64,000 nucleotides of DNA from Gelidibacter algens (lineage in GTDB: Bacteria; Bacteroidota; Bacteroidia; Flavobacteriales; Flavobacteriaceae), in NCBI RefSeq assembly GCF_001678675.1, contig NZ_LZRN01000010.1:62001-126000 (forward strand), written 5' to 3'. Below the pieces are notes generated by a model. That model saw nothing but the letters and a program-made list of their open reading frames with translations. It had not been told where the DNA came from and did not search any database. Position numbers and translations under genes: made by a program. The number at the start of each line of letters is the position of its first letter. Within the stretch, counting starts at the first letter, position 1. Shown here piece by piece: positions 31,740-40,929 of the stretch.

Positions 31740-32552
31740 ATGACAAAAAATAATTATAAAGATAAGGTCGCCGTGATTACAGGTGGCTCAGGAGTCATTG
31801 GTGCTGCCATATCAAAAGGACTAGCCTTGGAAGGAGTAAAGGTGGTTATTTTGGGAAGAACCCAAGATACCATTACAACTAAAGTCAAAGAAATCCAAGG
31901 GAATGGAGGCATTGCTTTGGGAATTTCTGCAGATGTGCTCAATAAAACGTCTTTAGAAAATGCAAAAGGAAAAATCATCGAAGCCTTTGGAAGAATTGAC
32001 ATTTTAATCAATGCGGCAGGTGGAAATGTGAAAGGGGCCACGATTCAACCTGATGAAGATTTTTTTGAAATGGAGATGGACGCCTTTGACACCGTCACCG
32101 ATCTCAATTTGAAAGGGACAGTACTACCATGCTTAATTTTTGGAAAAGAAATCTCAAAACAAGAACAAGGCTGTATTATAAACATCTCATCTCTTGCTGC
32201 ACAACAAGTACTTACACGAGTGGTAGGTTATTCTGCTTCGAAGGCTGCGGTTGAGAATTTCACCAAATGGCTCGCGGTTGAAATGGCACAAAAGTTATCG
32301 ACTAATTTGAGAGTTAATGCCATAGCCCCTGGGTTTTTTATAGGGAAACAAAACAGAGATTTATTATTGAACTCAGACGGAACGTTGACGGCAAGAGGGC
32401 AAACCATCATCTCTAATACCCCGATGAAACGCTTTGGTGAAGCTGAAGAATTGTTGAGTACTGTCTTGTGGATGTGCTCGGACACATCAAAGTTTATTAC
32501 AGGAATTGTGGTACATGTAGATGGTGGATTTAGCGCTTATTCAGGAGTTTAG
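31740..32552 (+). CDS. SDR-family D-mannonate oxidoreductase (fructuronate reductase)
   Basis: 270 residues, short-chain dehydrogenase fold: [20 protein letters not shown] (NAD-binding glycine motif), [10 protein letters not shown], a Ser in IINISSLAA and the catalytic YSASKAA (Tyr-x3-Lys). The C-terminus [17 protein letters not shown] is typical. It lies 5 bp upstream of uxuA, and SDRs paired with UxuA in Bacteroidota interconvert fructuronate and mannonate, replacing the unrelated UxuB of enterobacteria. The assignment rests on this neighbour; other sugar-acid substrates are possible. UxaC, which would supply fructuronate from glucuronate, is not in the window. Confidence 0.87.
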   Translation: MTKNNYKDKVAVITGGSGVIGAAISKGLALEGVKVVILGRTQDTITTKVKEIQGNGGIALGISADVLNKTSLENAKGKIIEAFGRIDILINAAGGNVKGATIQPDEDFFEMEMDAFDTVTDLNLKGTVLPCLIFGKEISKQEQGCIINISSLAAQQVLTRVVGYSASKAAVENFTKWLAVEMAQKLSTNLRVNAIAPGFFIGKQNRDLLLNSDGTLTARGQTIISNTPMKRFGEAEELLSTVLWMCSDTSKFITGIVVHVDGGFSAYSGV

Positions 32553-32557
32553 AAGTT

Positions 32558-33742
32558 ATGAAATTAGAAGAAACATTTAGATGGTACGGTCCAAAAGATT
32601 CAGTGTCGTTATCAGATATCAAAATGACTGGAGCAACAGGTATCGTGACCGCCTTACATCACATCCCAAATGGAGAGGTTTGGCCGATTTCTGAAATAGA
32701 AAAAAGAAAAACAGATATTGAAGATGCCGGTTTAAGATGGTCAGTAGTAGAAAGCGTTCCTGTTCATGAAGCCATTAAAACAAGAACTGGGAACTATAAA
32801 AATCACATTAAAAATTACCAGCAGACGCTTATTAATCTGAGTGAATGTGGAATTCATGTGGTCTGTTATAATTTCATGCCCATATTAGATTGGACGCGTA
32901 CCAATTTGGATTTCGAATTGGAAGACGGTTCAACGGCATTGCGATTTGACGCTATCGATTTCGCTGTATTTGAATTGTTTTTATTGAAAAGACCTCATAC
33001 TGAAAAACGCTACTCTGAAGAAATCATCGCACTTTCCAGAACTCGATTTTCCGAAATGAGCATTGAAGCACAAGAACAACTCATCAACAATATTATAGCA
33101 GGTTTGCCAGGTGCCGAAGAAGGCTATTCTATTATCCAATTCAATTTGGCCCTAAATACTTATGACAATATTGGCGCGGATCAATTAAGAGGAAATTTGG
33201 TTCATTTCTTAGAACACATCATTCCAACTGCTGAACAAGCTAATGTGTTTATGTGCATCCATCCTGATGATCCTCCTTATCCCATTTTAGGTTTGCCGCG
33301 AGTGGTTAGTACCAAGGCAGATGTACTGTATATATTTGACGCCGTAAAAAGTATTCATAATGGATTAACGTTTTGTACAGGGTCGTTTGGTGTCAGGTCA
33401 GACAATGATTTACCAGCAATGATTGAAGAACTTGGAGAACGTATCCATTTTTTACACTTACGAAATGTTCAAAGCGATGCAAATGGGAATTTCCATGAAG
33501 CAAACCATCTTGATGGCAATACGGACATGTTTGCGGTTTTAAAGGCGATCATTATCGAACAAAAAAGAAGAAAGTCAGAAGGACAAACCAACTTTAATAT
33601 TCCAATGCGTCCAGACCATGGCCATAAAATGCTAGATGATTTAACTAAGGAGACAAATCCTGGTTACTCGTGTATTGGCAGATTACGCGGGCTTGCCGAA
33701 TTGAGAGGGCTTGAAATGGGAATTCGTAAAAGTTTATATTAA
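32558..33742 (+). CDS. uxuA: Mannonate dehydratase
   Basis: 394 residues, full family length. The N-terminal [31 protein letters not shown], and the metal-site segments [20 protein letters not shown] and [12 protein letters not shown] are diagnostic of UxuA, a manganese/iron-dependent TIM-barrel enzyme that removes water from mannonate to give 2-keto-3-deoxygluconate. Its product is the substrate of the KdgK encoded at 28 kb. It is translationally close to the SDR gene (5-bp gap). Its last ~50 codons exist again, in decayed form, 1.8 kb downstream. Confidence 0.96.
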   Translation: MKLEETFRWYGPKDSVSLSDIKMTGATGIVTALHHIPNGEVWPISEIEKRKTDIEDAGLRWSVVESVPVHEAIKTRTGNYKNHIKNYQQTLINLSECGIHVVCYNFMPILDWTRTNLDFELEDGSTALRFDAIDFAVFELFLLKRPHTEKRYSEEIIALSRTRFSEMSIEAQEQLINNIIAGLPGAEEGYSIIQFNLALNTYDNIGADQLRGNLVHFLEHIIPTAEQANVFMCIHPDDPPYPILGLPRVVSTKADVLYIFDAVKSIHNGLTFCTGSFGVRSDNDLPAMIEELGERIHFLHLRNVQSDANGNFHEANHLDGNTDMFAVLKAIIIEQKRRKSEGQTNFNIPMRPDHGHKMLDDLTKETNPGYSCIGRLRGLAELRGLEMGIRKSLY

Positions 33743-33774
33743 CACAGCTTTAATTTTGTTTTAAAAAAATTGTC

Positions 33775-35376
33775 ATGATGAAAAAAATAACATTTATTAT
33801 CCTTTTAACTGTATCTTTTGTAAGATCACAATCCCCGACCGTTGGTTTACTTTTTTCAGATAATCAGGTTACTGAGGGCTACACCCTTTTTACTCCTGAA
33901 GTAAACCAAAGTGTATATTTAATTAATAACTGTGGTGAAAAAGTTAATGAATGGACGTTTACAGAGTTACCGGGAGCCACCTGCTATCTTTTAGAAAATG
34001 GAACATTACTTCGCGCAGGTAAAAAGGCTTTAGAAATTAGAGACTGGGATAATAATGTGTTATGGAGCTATGAGATGCGTTCAAATGGATTAAACCAACA
34101 TCATGATATTGAACCGCTTCCTAATGGAAATATTTTATGTATAGTTAGAGACAGTTATTCTAATTCAGAAATCATTGCCAATGGCAAAGATCCTCTTAAA
34201 GTTGGGGGCACTATTGACCTTGATAAAATAGTTGAGTTAAAACCAATTGGAACAAATGATGCGGAAATTGTTTGGGAATGGAAATTTATAGATCACCTAA
34301 TCCAAGATTATGATGATACAAAATCAAATTTTGGTAGTGTTGAAAATCACCCTGAACTTATTGATATCAATTATGTAGATCCATATTTTGAGAATTTCGA
34401 TAGAGGTTATACTCATGTAAATGGCATTGATTATAATTCAAGTCTTGACCAGATTATTATTTCTGCAAGACATTTAAATGAAATTTATATTATTGACCAT
34501 AGCACTACACTTGCTGAAGCTTCTGGTCACACTGGGGGTAATTCAAATCGTGGAGGAGATATTTTATGGCGATGGGGTAATCCTATGGTTTACAGACAAG
34601 GAGGAGTTAAAGACCAAAAGCTGTTTTTACAACATGATGCAAAATGGGTAGAATCAGGATATCTGGATGAAGGGAAAATATCCGTTTTTAACAATGGAGG
34701 TGACGGGATTAGATCTTATAGCTCAGTTCACTTACTAGATCCAGAGATTTCGAGCAATACGTATACCAAAGTGAATAATAAGTTTAAACCATTAGATTTT
34801 GATTGGTCTTGGACTGGTTCCATATTAGGAAGAACAATTTACGAAACAAAAAAATCTGGAACTCACAGTCTTCCAAATGGTAACTTTATAATTTGTGAGA
34901 CTTCTCTAGGACAAGTTTCAGAAATAACAAAAACGGGCGAGCATTTATGGACTTATAAAAATCCGTCAGGAAAAAATACATTTAATCAATTTGATGCCGT
35001 TTCACCAAATTCCAATTCCATCTTTAGAGCTGAAAAATATCCTAGTTATTATATTGGTTTTTCTGGAAAAGACCTAACACCTAAAGGTATTATTGAAAAT
35101 GAAAATTCCCTTTCAGACACCTGTGCAACTTTGAGTATAGCTACATCTGAAATTGATAATCTCAAAATATTAAATCCAGTTCATAATAATATTCTAAAAT
35201 TTAACAAAGAGATCAAACTAGATGCTATAAAAATAATTGATGTTAATGGCAGAGTTGTGTTCACAACTAAAAACTTTTTAAATGACCATATATTCATTAA
35301 TATTAATTCAGGTTTTTATTTTATTGAACTTCTAAAAGGAGGAGTAATTAAACGAATAAAAATTATAATCAACTGA
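33775..35376 (+). CDS. Secreted arylsulfotransferase (ASST)-like protein with T9SS tail
   Basis: 533 residues: a signal peptide (FIILLTVSFVRSQ), a beta-propeller-like body (~30-450) and a T9SS type A domain (~465-533; ILNPVHNNILKFNKEI ... GFYFIELLKGGVIKRIKIIIN). Propeller blades repeat PLPNGNILC, SLPNGNFIIC and LLENGTLLRAG. HHDIEPLPNG, ILWRWGNP and LQHDAKW match the arylsulfotransferase (ASST/Arylsulfotrans_2) family, which moves sulfate between phenols in some bacteria. Whether this one is a transferase is uncertain: the family is broad and many marine members are uncharacterised. It would be exported to the surface by the type IX system. It sits between the uxuA 3' end and a decayed copy of that end, so it may be an insertion. 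Confidence 0.78.
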   Translation: MMKKITFIILLTVSFVRSQSPTVGLLFSDNQVTEGYTLFTPEVNQSVYLINNCGEKVNEWTFTELPGATCYLLENGTLLRAGKKALEIRDWDNNVLWSYEMRSNGLNQHHDIEPLPNGNILCIVRDSYSNSEIIANGKDPLKVGGTIDLDKIVELKPIGTNDAEIVWEWKFIDHLIQDYDDTKSNFGSVENHPELIDINYVDPYFENFDRGYTHVNGIDYNSSLDQIIISARHLNEIYIIDHSTTLAEASGHTGGNSNRGGDILWRWGNPMVYRQGGVKDQKLFLQHDAKWVESGYLDEGKISVFNNGGDGIRSYSSVHLLDPEISSNTYTKVNNKFKPLDFDWSWTGSILGRTIYETKKSGTHSLPNGNFIICETSLGQVSEITKTGEHLWTYKNPSGKNTFNQFDAVSPNSNSIFRAEKYPSYYIGFSGKDLTPKGIIENENSLSDTCATLSIATSEIDNLKILNPVHNNILKFNKEIKLDAIKIIDVNGRVVFTTKNFLNDHIFININSGFYFIELLKGGVIKRIKIIIN

Positions 35377-35530
35377 TTTCTTTACAAGTATAGGGTCATA
35401 GCCCGTTGTTCATTATGATTTAAAAATAAAATAGGCCTCTTGTTTTAATAAATTTGAAAACTTTTTTTTGTGAACAGTATGCCTTTATAGGTTTGTAAAT
35501 TATCATGGAGTTCTCATTCAAAAGTGTGTA

Positions 35531-35708
35531 AAGAAGACAGGCTGCACGAAAAACCAATTTCAATATCCCAATTAGTCCTGATCATGGTCATAAAATGTTG
35601 GATGACCATACTAAGGAGACAAATCCTGGACATTCTTATATTGGAAGATTCTGTGGCATCGCTAAATTAAGGGATCTGGAACTCGGGGGTTGTAAAAGTT
35701 TGGAGTAA
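35531..35708 (+). pseudogene. Decayed duplicate of the uxuA 3' end
   Basis: This stretch translates in one frame to [20 protein letters not shown]..., continuing [24 protein letters not shown] and KSLE before a stop. It is clearly homologous to the last ~50 residues of UxuA (33590-33742) but with many substitutions, and nothing upstream continues the gene. It is a partial, older copy. With the intact copy it brackets the arylsulfotransferase-like gene as imperfect direct repeats. Confidence 0.85.
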
Positions 35709-36338
35709 TTACACACATTCCTTTTCAACTTCATTTTGTAGAACGTAACTCATGTTTAAATATATCGTAAGCAATCTTTAATCCAATCAGGAGCACAAAC
35801 TCTAATCTTATATTTAATCCGTAGATCTCAAAAAAAACTTTAGCATTTATTTATTTTAAGTTGTATATAATATAAGTGTCCGCTCAATAATATTTGTGGT
35901 CTTTCTTTATACGCAGTTTAATTTGATTAAAGTTATGGTGTAGGAATATCCAATGGATTTTGATTAATTTCAAAGCCAAGAAGACTAAGAGACGATAATA
36001 CAACTTCACTAGCTGCGGTTTTATTTTAAAACAGACTTTCAACTGTGTAAAAGAAAGAGTGATCTTTCGTAAAAGTTATCTAAATAATATCCATTCCATA
36101 GTTCGCAAAATAATCTCTATTTTTTTTAATTGGATATACGTCGTCTCCATATTTTATATTTATCGATAATTTTCATTTTATAAAGTGGTCCTGTAGCGCC
36201 ATCGTTGAAAAATTTTAATTCTCAACAATTACACTTCTTGCAAAATAAAACGATTTTGAGAAACTAAAATCGTAAAAATAGTGGTCAACAACAGGGATTT
36301 GTATATATAATGACTTTAACAATTTGATAACATTTTTT
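35709..36338. other. Gene-free leader of the hexosamine locus
   Basis: No coding frame of note. The DNA is AT-rich, and the promoter and operator for the susC-like gene follow directly. Confidence 0.45.
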
Positions 36339-36354
36339 ATGCAAACGTTTGCAT
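36339..36354. promoter_or_regulatory. LacI-type operator upstream of the second susC
   Basis: ATGCAAACGTTTGCAT is a perfect 16-bp palindrome with central CG, 54 bp before the susC-like ATG. The identical 16 bases recur at 46887-46902. It overlaps the TTG (36349-36351) of a flavobacterial promoter, so a bound repressor would block the polymerase. Confidence 0.85.
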
Positions 36355-36378
36355 TAAAAATATATTTTACTATATTTG
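36349..36378 (+). promoter_or_regulatory. Promoter of the hexosamine susC operon
   Basis: TTG (36349-36351), 19 bases, then TATATTTG (36371-36378), an exact match to the Bacteroidota -33 TTG / -7 TAnnTTTG consensus, 30 bp before the start codon. The -33 box lies inside the operator. Confidence 0.75.
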
Positions 36379-36408
36379 AGTATACAAACACTCTAATCAC
36401 TCGATTTT

Positions 36409-39400
36409 ATGGAAAAAATTATTCACTCATATCCTCTGTCGCGATGCAAACGAGAATTAAAAAAACGTGCAGTCTTAGGCGTTTTATTCCTCGTGTGTTG
36501 CGCTTTTTCCAATGGGTATGCTCAAGATCTAACGGTTTCGGGAAAAATAACAGATGAATCTACTGGAAAACCCTTATTTGGGGTTAACGTCATTGTTAAA
36601 GGAACTGTCAATGGCGTATCTTCTGATCTTAATGGTGATTATACCATTAAGAATGTGACTCCGGAAAATATTTTAATGTTTTCATATATGGGGTTTACAG
36701 ACCAAGAAATTAGAATAGGCAACACTACTGAAATTAATGTGGTCCTAACACCTTCCGTTGATCAGCTCGATGAATTGGTCATTGTTGGTTATGGTACGAA
36801 AAAGAAAAGAAACTTAACAGGTGCAATAGTTTCAGTGGGCAGTGAGGATATTGATAAATCAAATTTACAGGATCCTATATCCATTTTGCAAGGACGTGCT
36901 GCAGGTGTCCAGGTGACCTCTAACTCTGGTGCGCCAGGTGGAGGCATGAGCATCAAAGTAAGAGGGAATTCGTCTTTAAATTCGGGAAACTCGCCATTGT
37001 ATGTCGTTGATGGTGTTGCAATAGAATCAACCTCCTTGTCCTCCTTAAACGGAAGTGAGAATTTTGGACTTAATCCTTTGGCCGATATTAATCCAGGAGA
37101 TATCCAATCCATTGAAATCTTGAAAGATGCTGCATCAACAGCTATATACGGTTCGCGTGCAGCTAATGGCGTTGTTCTTATTACAACAAAAAGAGGTATT
37201 TCAGGGAAGGCTCAGGTTGATTTAAATTTATCATCAGGTGTCAGTGAGATTCCTAGAAGACTTAGCGTTTTGAACGCCAGTCAATATAGACAGGTTATCC
37301 TCGACTCCTATAGAAATATGGACAATCCTGTGACGCCAAATGGAATTATCTTAGATTCCTTAAATCCTAAAAACAATGGTGATGTTGATTGGCAAAAGGA
37401 ATTATTGAGAATAGCACCACAATACAAAATAGATCTTTCGGTACGTGGTGGAACTGAAGATTTGAAATATGCTTGGAGTTCTTCGTTTTTGAATCAGGAC
37501 GGGGTTATCTTAAATTCAAATTACAAAAGGGTCACAACAAGATTAAACGTCGATTTTAAGGTTTCGGATAAAATTACTTTCGGACAAAGTATTTCTTATA
37601 CCAACGGTGTTAATAATAGAATTAACGCAGCTGGTACAGGTAATTTAAGTGTGATTCGTGAGTTGTTGGTGCGTCCACCAATTTTTGCAGCGTATTTACC
37701 TGATGGTTCCTATAATGGTTACCAATTTGGAAGAAGAAATCCTATAGGTCTTGCGGAATTGGCAACACACTTGAACAAGAGCAATCGAGTAATTGGCAAT
37801 CAATATGTTGAATATAAAATCTTAGAAAGTCTTAAATTAAGGAGTAATTTGAATTTGGATTACATTTCTATTAAGGAAGACGAATTTATTCCTTCTACAT
37901 TAGACTATCGTGAAGGTTATAATTCAGGTTCCGTACGGGCACTAAACAACTTAACATGGGGGAATGAAACCTTTTTAACTTTTAATAAACAACTTGGAGG
38001 ATCTCACAATTTATCTGCGCTTGCAGGTTTTAGTTTTCAGGATTGGAAATACGAAAGAGTTGGTTTAGACGGGATGTTCTTTTCGAGTGATAATATTACC
38101 ACTTTAAATGGGGCGGGAACCATTTCCAATCAAGAGGTGAATATTACCACTGAGCATTCATTGCTTTCTTATTTTGGCAGGGTTTCTTATGATTACAAAG
38201 GAAAATATTTATTTGAAGCCAATTTACGAGCGGATGGATCTTCCAGATTCGGTAAAGACAAACGCTTTGGATATTTTCCATCTGCAGCGATTGCATGGCG
38301 ATTTTCAGATGAATCGTTTTTTGAAAACTTAAATGTTGTAAATGACGCAAAGTTACGATTAAGCGCAGGTCAAACGGGTAATGAGGCTATAGGCAATTAC
38401 ACATCACAAGGAGAATTTGCTGTAGGTGCAAATTATTTGGATTTTTCAGGTGCGGCTCCCTCAGTGATGCCAAACTCCGGCTTAACTTGGGAAACGACGA
38501 CTCAGTATAATGCTGGTTTAGATATTTCTTTATGGAAAAACAGAGTCACCCTTACCGCAGATGCTTATTTAAAAGTAACAGAAGATCTTTTATATAACGT
38601 CCCTATACCAAGAACAACAGGGTTTTCTTTTGTTACCCAAAATATCGGTAGTATCGAGAATAAAGGTATTGAACTTGCTATTACATCACAAAATCTAGTG
38701 GGCGACTTAAAATGGGAGACGAATTTCAACATCAGTTCTAATAGTAATATGATTAAAGACCTTCCAGAAAACTTATTGACCAATGGCTTTATTCAAAATG
38801 GAAACTTTCACATTTTAAAAGAAGGCCTGCCAATAGGAACATTTTATGGCTACAAATTTAACGGTGTCTACTCTCGTGATGAAGACAATGTTAACCAAGT
38901 GACCAATGGGGCATTAGGACAACAATTTAAAGGTGGTGATCCTATTTGGGACGATGTGAATGGTGATAATATTATCGATGAAAATGATAGGCAGATTATT
39001 GGAGATGCCACTCCTGACTTTTTCGGAGGTTTAAACAATACCTTTTCTTACAAAGGTCTTAGTTTAGGTGTTTTCCTTCAATTCTCTTACGGTAATGATA
39101 TTTACAGCGAAATTAATCACCAGAGAAATTCGGTGGTCAGATATAACAATCTTTCTACAGACGCCTTAGACAGATGGAGAGAACAAGGTGATGTTACAAA
39201 CTTTCCTAAACCAGTTAGTGATGACCCATTACGTTCAGATAGTAGAGTCCAAAGTCGTTGGGTAGAAGATGGTTCTTACATCAAATTGAAAAATATAAAT
39301 ATTAGATATCGTTTTCCTGATGCCATGGTTGATAATTTGGGCATGAGAAAATTAGAAGTCTATGCATCAGCTCTCAATGTGTTGACATGGACACATTATA

Positions 39401-39510
39401 CGGGGTTTGATCCCGATGTTAATTCATATAGCGGATTAAGAGAGGGAATAGATGAAGGTTCTTACCCACAGAGCCGCACTGTAATGCTTGGATTGAATAT
39501 TGGATTTTAA
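36409..39510 (+). CDS. SusC/RagA TonB-dependent transporter, second locus
   Basis: 1033 residues, intact. A long basic n-region and signal (VLFLVCCAFSNGYAQ) lead to the carboxypeptidase-like domain (VSGKITDESTGKPLFGVNVI), the SusC plug (ELVIVGYGTKKKRNLTG ... YVVDGVAIESTS ... ILKDAASTAIYGSRAANGVVLITTKRG) and a barrel ending in YPQSRTVMLGLNIGF, with the terminal Phe needed for assembly. It is the first gene of an operon with susD, a FAS1 lipoprotein, a GH16-like lipoprotein and nagB. The substrate is inferred from these and the GH20 enzymes to be an N-acetylhexosamine-rich oligosaccharide. Control: operator and promoter directly upstream. Confidence 0.95.
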   Translation: MEKIIHSYPLSRCKRELKKRAVLGVLFLVCCAFSNGYAQDLTVSGKITDESTGKPLFGVNVIVKGTVNGVSSDLNGDYTIKNVTPENILMFSYMGFTDQEIRIGNTTEINVVLTPSVDQLDELVIVGYGTKKKRNLTGAIVSVGSEDIDKSNLQDPISILQGRAAGVQVTSNSGAPGGGMSIKVRGNSSLNSGNSPLYVVDGVAIESTSLSSLNGSENFGLNPLADINPGDIQSIEILKDAASTAIYGSRAANGVVLITTKRGISGKAQVDLNLSSGVSEIPRRLSVLNASQYRQVILDSYRNMDNPVTPNGIILDSLNPKNNGDVDWQKELLRIAPQYKIDLSVRGGTEDLKYAWSSSFLNQDGVILNSNYKRVTTRLNVDFKVSDKITFGQSISYTNGVNNRINAAGTGNLSVIRELLVRPPIFAAYLPDGSYNGYQFGRRNPIGLAELATHLNKSNRVIGNQYVEYKILESLKLRSNLNLDYISIKEDEFIPSTLDYREGYNSGSVRALNNLTWGNETFLTFNKQLGGSHNLSALAGFSFQDWKYERVGLDGMFFSSDNITTLNGAGTISNQEVNITTEHSLLSYFGRVSYDYKGKYLFEANLRADGSSRFGKDKRFGYFPSAAIAWRFSDESFFENLNVVNDAKLRLSAGQTGNEAIGNYTSQGEFAVGANYLDFSGAAPSVMPNSGLTWETTTQYNAGLDISLWKNRVTLTADAYLKVTEDLLYNVPIPRTTGFSFVTQNIGSIENKGIELAITSQNLVGDLKWETNFNISSNSNMIKDLPENLLTNGFIQNGNFHILKEGLPIGTFYGYKFNGVYSRDEDNVNQVTNGALGQQFKGGDPIWDDVNGDNIIDENDRQIIGDATPDFFGGLNNTFSYKGLSLGVFLQFSYGNDIYSEINHQRNSVVRYNNLSTDALDRWREQGDVTNFPKPVSDDPLRSDSRVQSRWVEDGSYIKLKNINIRYRFPDAMVDNLGMRKLEVYASALNVLTWTHYTGFDPDVNSYSGLREGIDEGSYPQSRTVMLGLNIGF

Positions 39511-39521
39511 ATAGAAACAAC

Positions 39522-40898
39522 ATGAGACACTTAACAAATTATAAAATAATCATTACAGGAGTACTAGCCTTTATTGCGTTTTCCTGTTCAGATAGTATAT
39601 TGGATAAAGATCCCGTGAGCAGTTTTTCTGGTCAAGGATTTTATAAAACCTCAAGTGATGCCCAAGCAGGGGTCTATGGTATCTATGACGCGCTACAATC
39701 GACGTTTCGTGTCAATTTTGCCTATTGGGGGGAGGGGAGAGCGGATGCTGTTGCTACTAATCATGCTGGTGATCCTTTGGCCTTAATACAAAATAACCTC
39801 ACGCAATCTATAAGTTCAGCACGTTGGAACAATATTTACGAAACTGTGAGCCGGGCGAACTATGCTATTAAGTACATTCCCAGCGTTTATGAAAATGAAA
39901 ACGAATTCAGTCTTCAACTCATAGCACAAGCTAGAGCCCTTAGAGCACTATCCTATTTTTATGCGGTAAGGGTTTGGGGAGACGTGCCTTTAATTACTGA
40001 GCCTTATGAAAGTGTAGACCAGGAATTTTTTATTGCGAAAACGGATAAAGAGAACGTGTTGGATCAAATAGTGGAAGATTTAATTTTTGCTTCCGAAAAT
40101 TGTAAGGACAACTTCTCAGGCGATAAAACGAGAATATTATTCACCAAAGGTGGGGCCAATGCTTTGCTGACACATGTATATATGTGGAGAAAACAATATA
40201 ATGAAGCTATTGAATCAGCCGAAAAAGTTCTGGATAATAGTCAATATTCGTTAGTATCCATGAATGATTGGTCTAAAATATTTACTTCTGGTTATTCTAA
40301 TGAAAGTATTTTTGAAGTGGGTTATAATGAAACGCAAACCAATGCATTGAGAGTCCTTTATGCTTTAGGTTCCGACAGTGATTATTTCCCAAGTGAGTCA
40401 TTTAAAGGAGCTTTCGAAGACGGAGATTTAAGAAAGAATTTGATTTATGATACAACAAACGCTACGCCAAAAAAGATTTGGAAATTTTTCGGTGAAGGTT
40501 TTAGTGATGAAAGTCCAGATCCCTCGGCCAATAATATTGTTCTTTTGCGTTTAGCAGACATCATTCTTTTAAAAGCAGAAGCGCATAATAAATTGGACAA
40601 CAATAGCGAGGCGCTTAAATTATTAAATTTAATTAGAAAAAGAGCTGAAATTCCTGAATTGGACGAAACACAAGCCACTGCCTTATATGGCAGCGTAGAA
40701 TCAGCTATTTTACATGAACGACTTATTGAGTTGTCTTTTGAAGGACATCGTTGGTTTGATTTGGTAAGAACCGGAAGAGCTATTTCTGTTATGGGTCCCA
40801 TTAATGGTTTGAGTGATGAAGACAATTTTGTTTGGCCTATACATGAAGATGCTTTAAATAGAAATCCTAGCTTACAGCAAAATGACTTTTACAAATAA
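39522..40898 (+). CDS. SusD/RagB lipoprotein, second locus
   Basis: 458 residues: lipoprotein signal (LAFIAFSC), ILDKDPVSSFSGQGFYKTSSDAQAGVYGIYDAL, the helix AQARALRALSYFYAVRVWGDVPLI, and the C-terminal LRLADIILLKAEAHNKL, ERLIELSFEGHRWFDLVRTG and VWPIHEDALNRNPSLQQN, all standard SusD/RagB features. It follows its SusC by 11 bp and forms the lid of that transporter. Shorter than the SusD of the first locus but complete. Confidence 0.95.
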   Translation: MRHLTNYKIIITGVLAFIAFSCSDSILDKDPVSSFSGQGFYKTSSDAQAGVYGIYDALQSTFRVNFAYWGEGRADAVATNHAGDPLALIQNNLTQSISSARWNNIYETVSRANYAIKYIPSVYENENEFSLQLIAQARALRALSYFYAVRVWGDVPLITEPYESVDQEFFIAKTDKENVLDQIVEDLIFASENCKDNFSGDKTRILFTKGGANALLTHVYMWRKQYNEAIESAEKVLDNSQYSLVSMNDWSKIFTSGYSNESIFEVGYNETQTNALRVLYALGSDSDYFPSESFKGAFEDGDLRKNLIYDTTNATPKKIWKFFGEGFSDESPDPSANNIVLLRLADIILLKAEAHNKLDNNSEALKLLNLIRKRAEIPELDETQATALYGSVESAILHERLIELSFEGHRWFDLVRTGRAISVMGPINGLSDEDNFVWPIHEDALNRNPSLQQNDFYK

Positions 40899-40929
40899 AA
40901 TGTGTTTTAAGAAAATAAATCCAAAAAAA

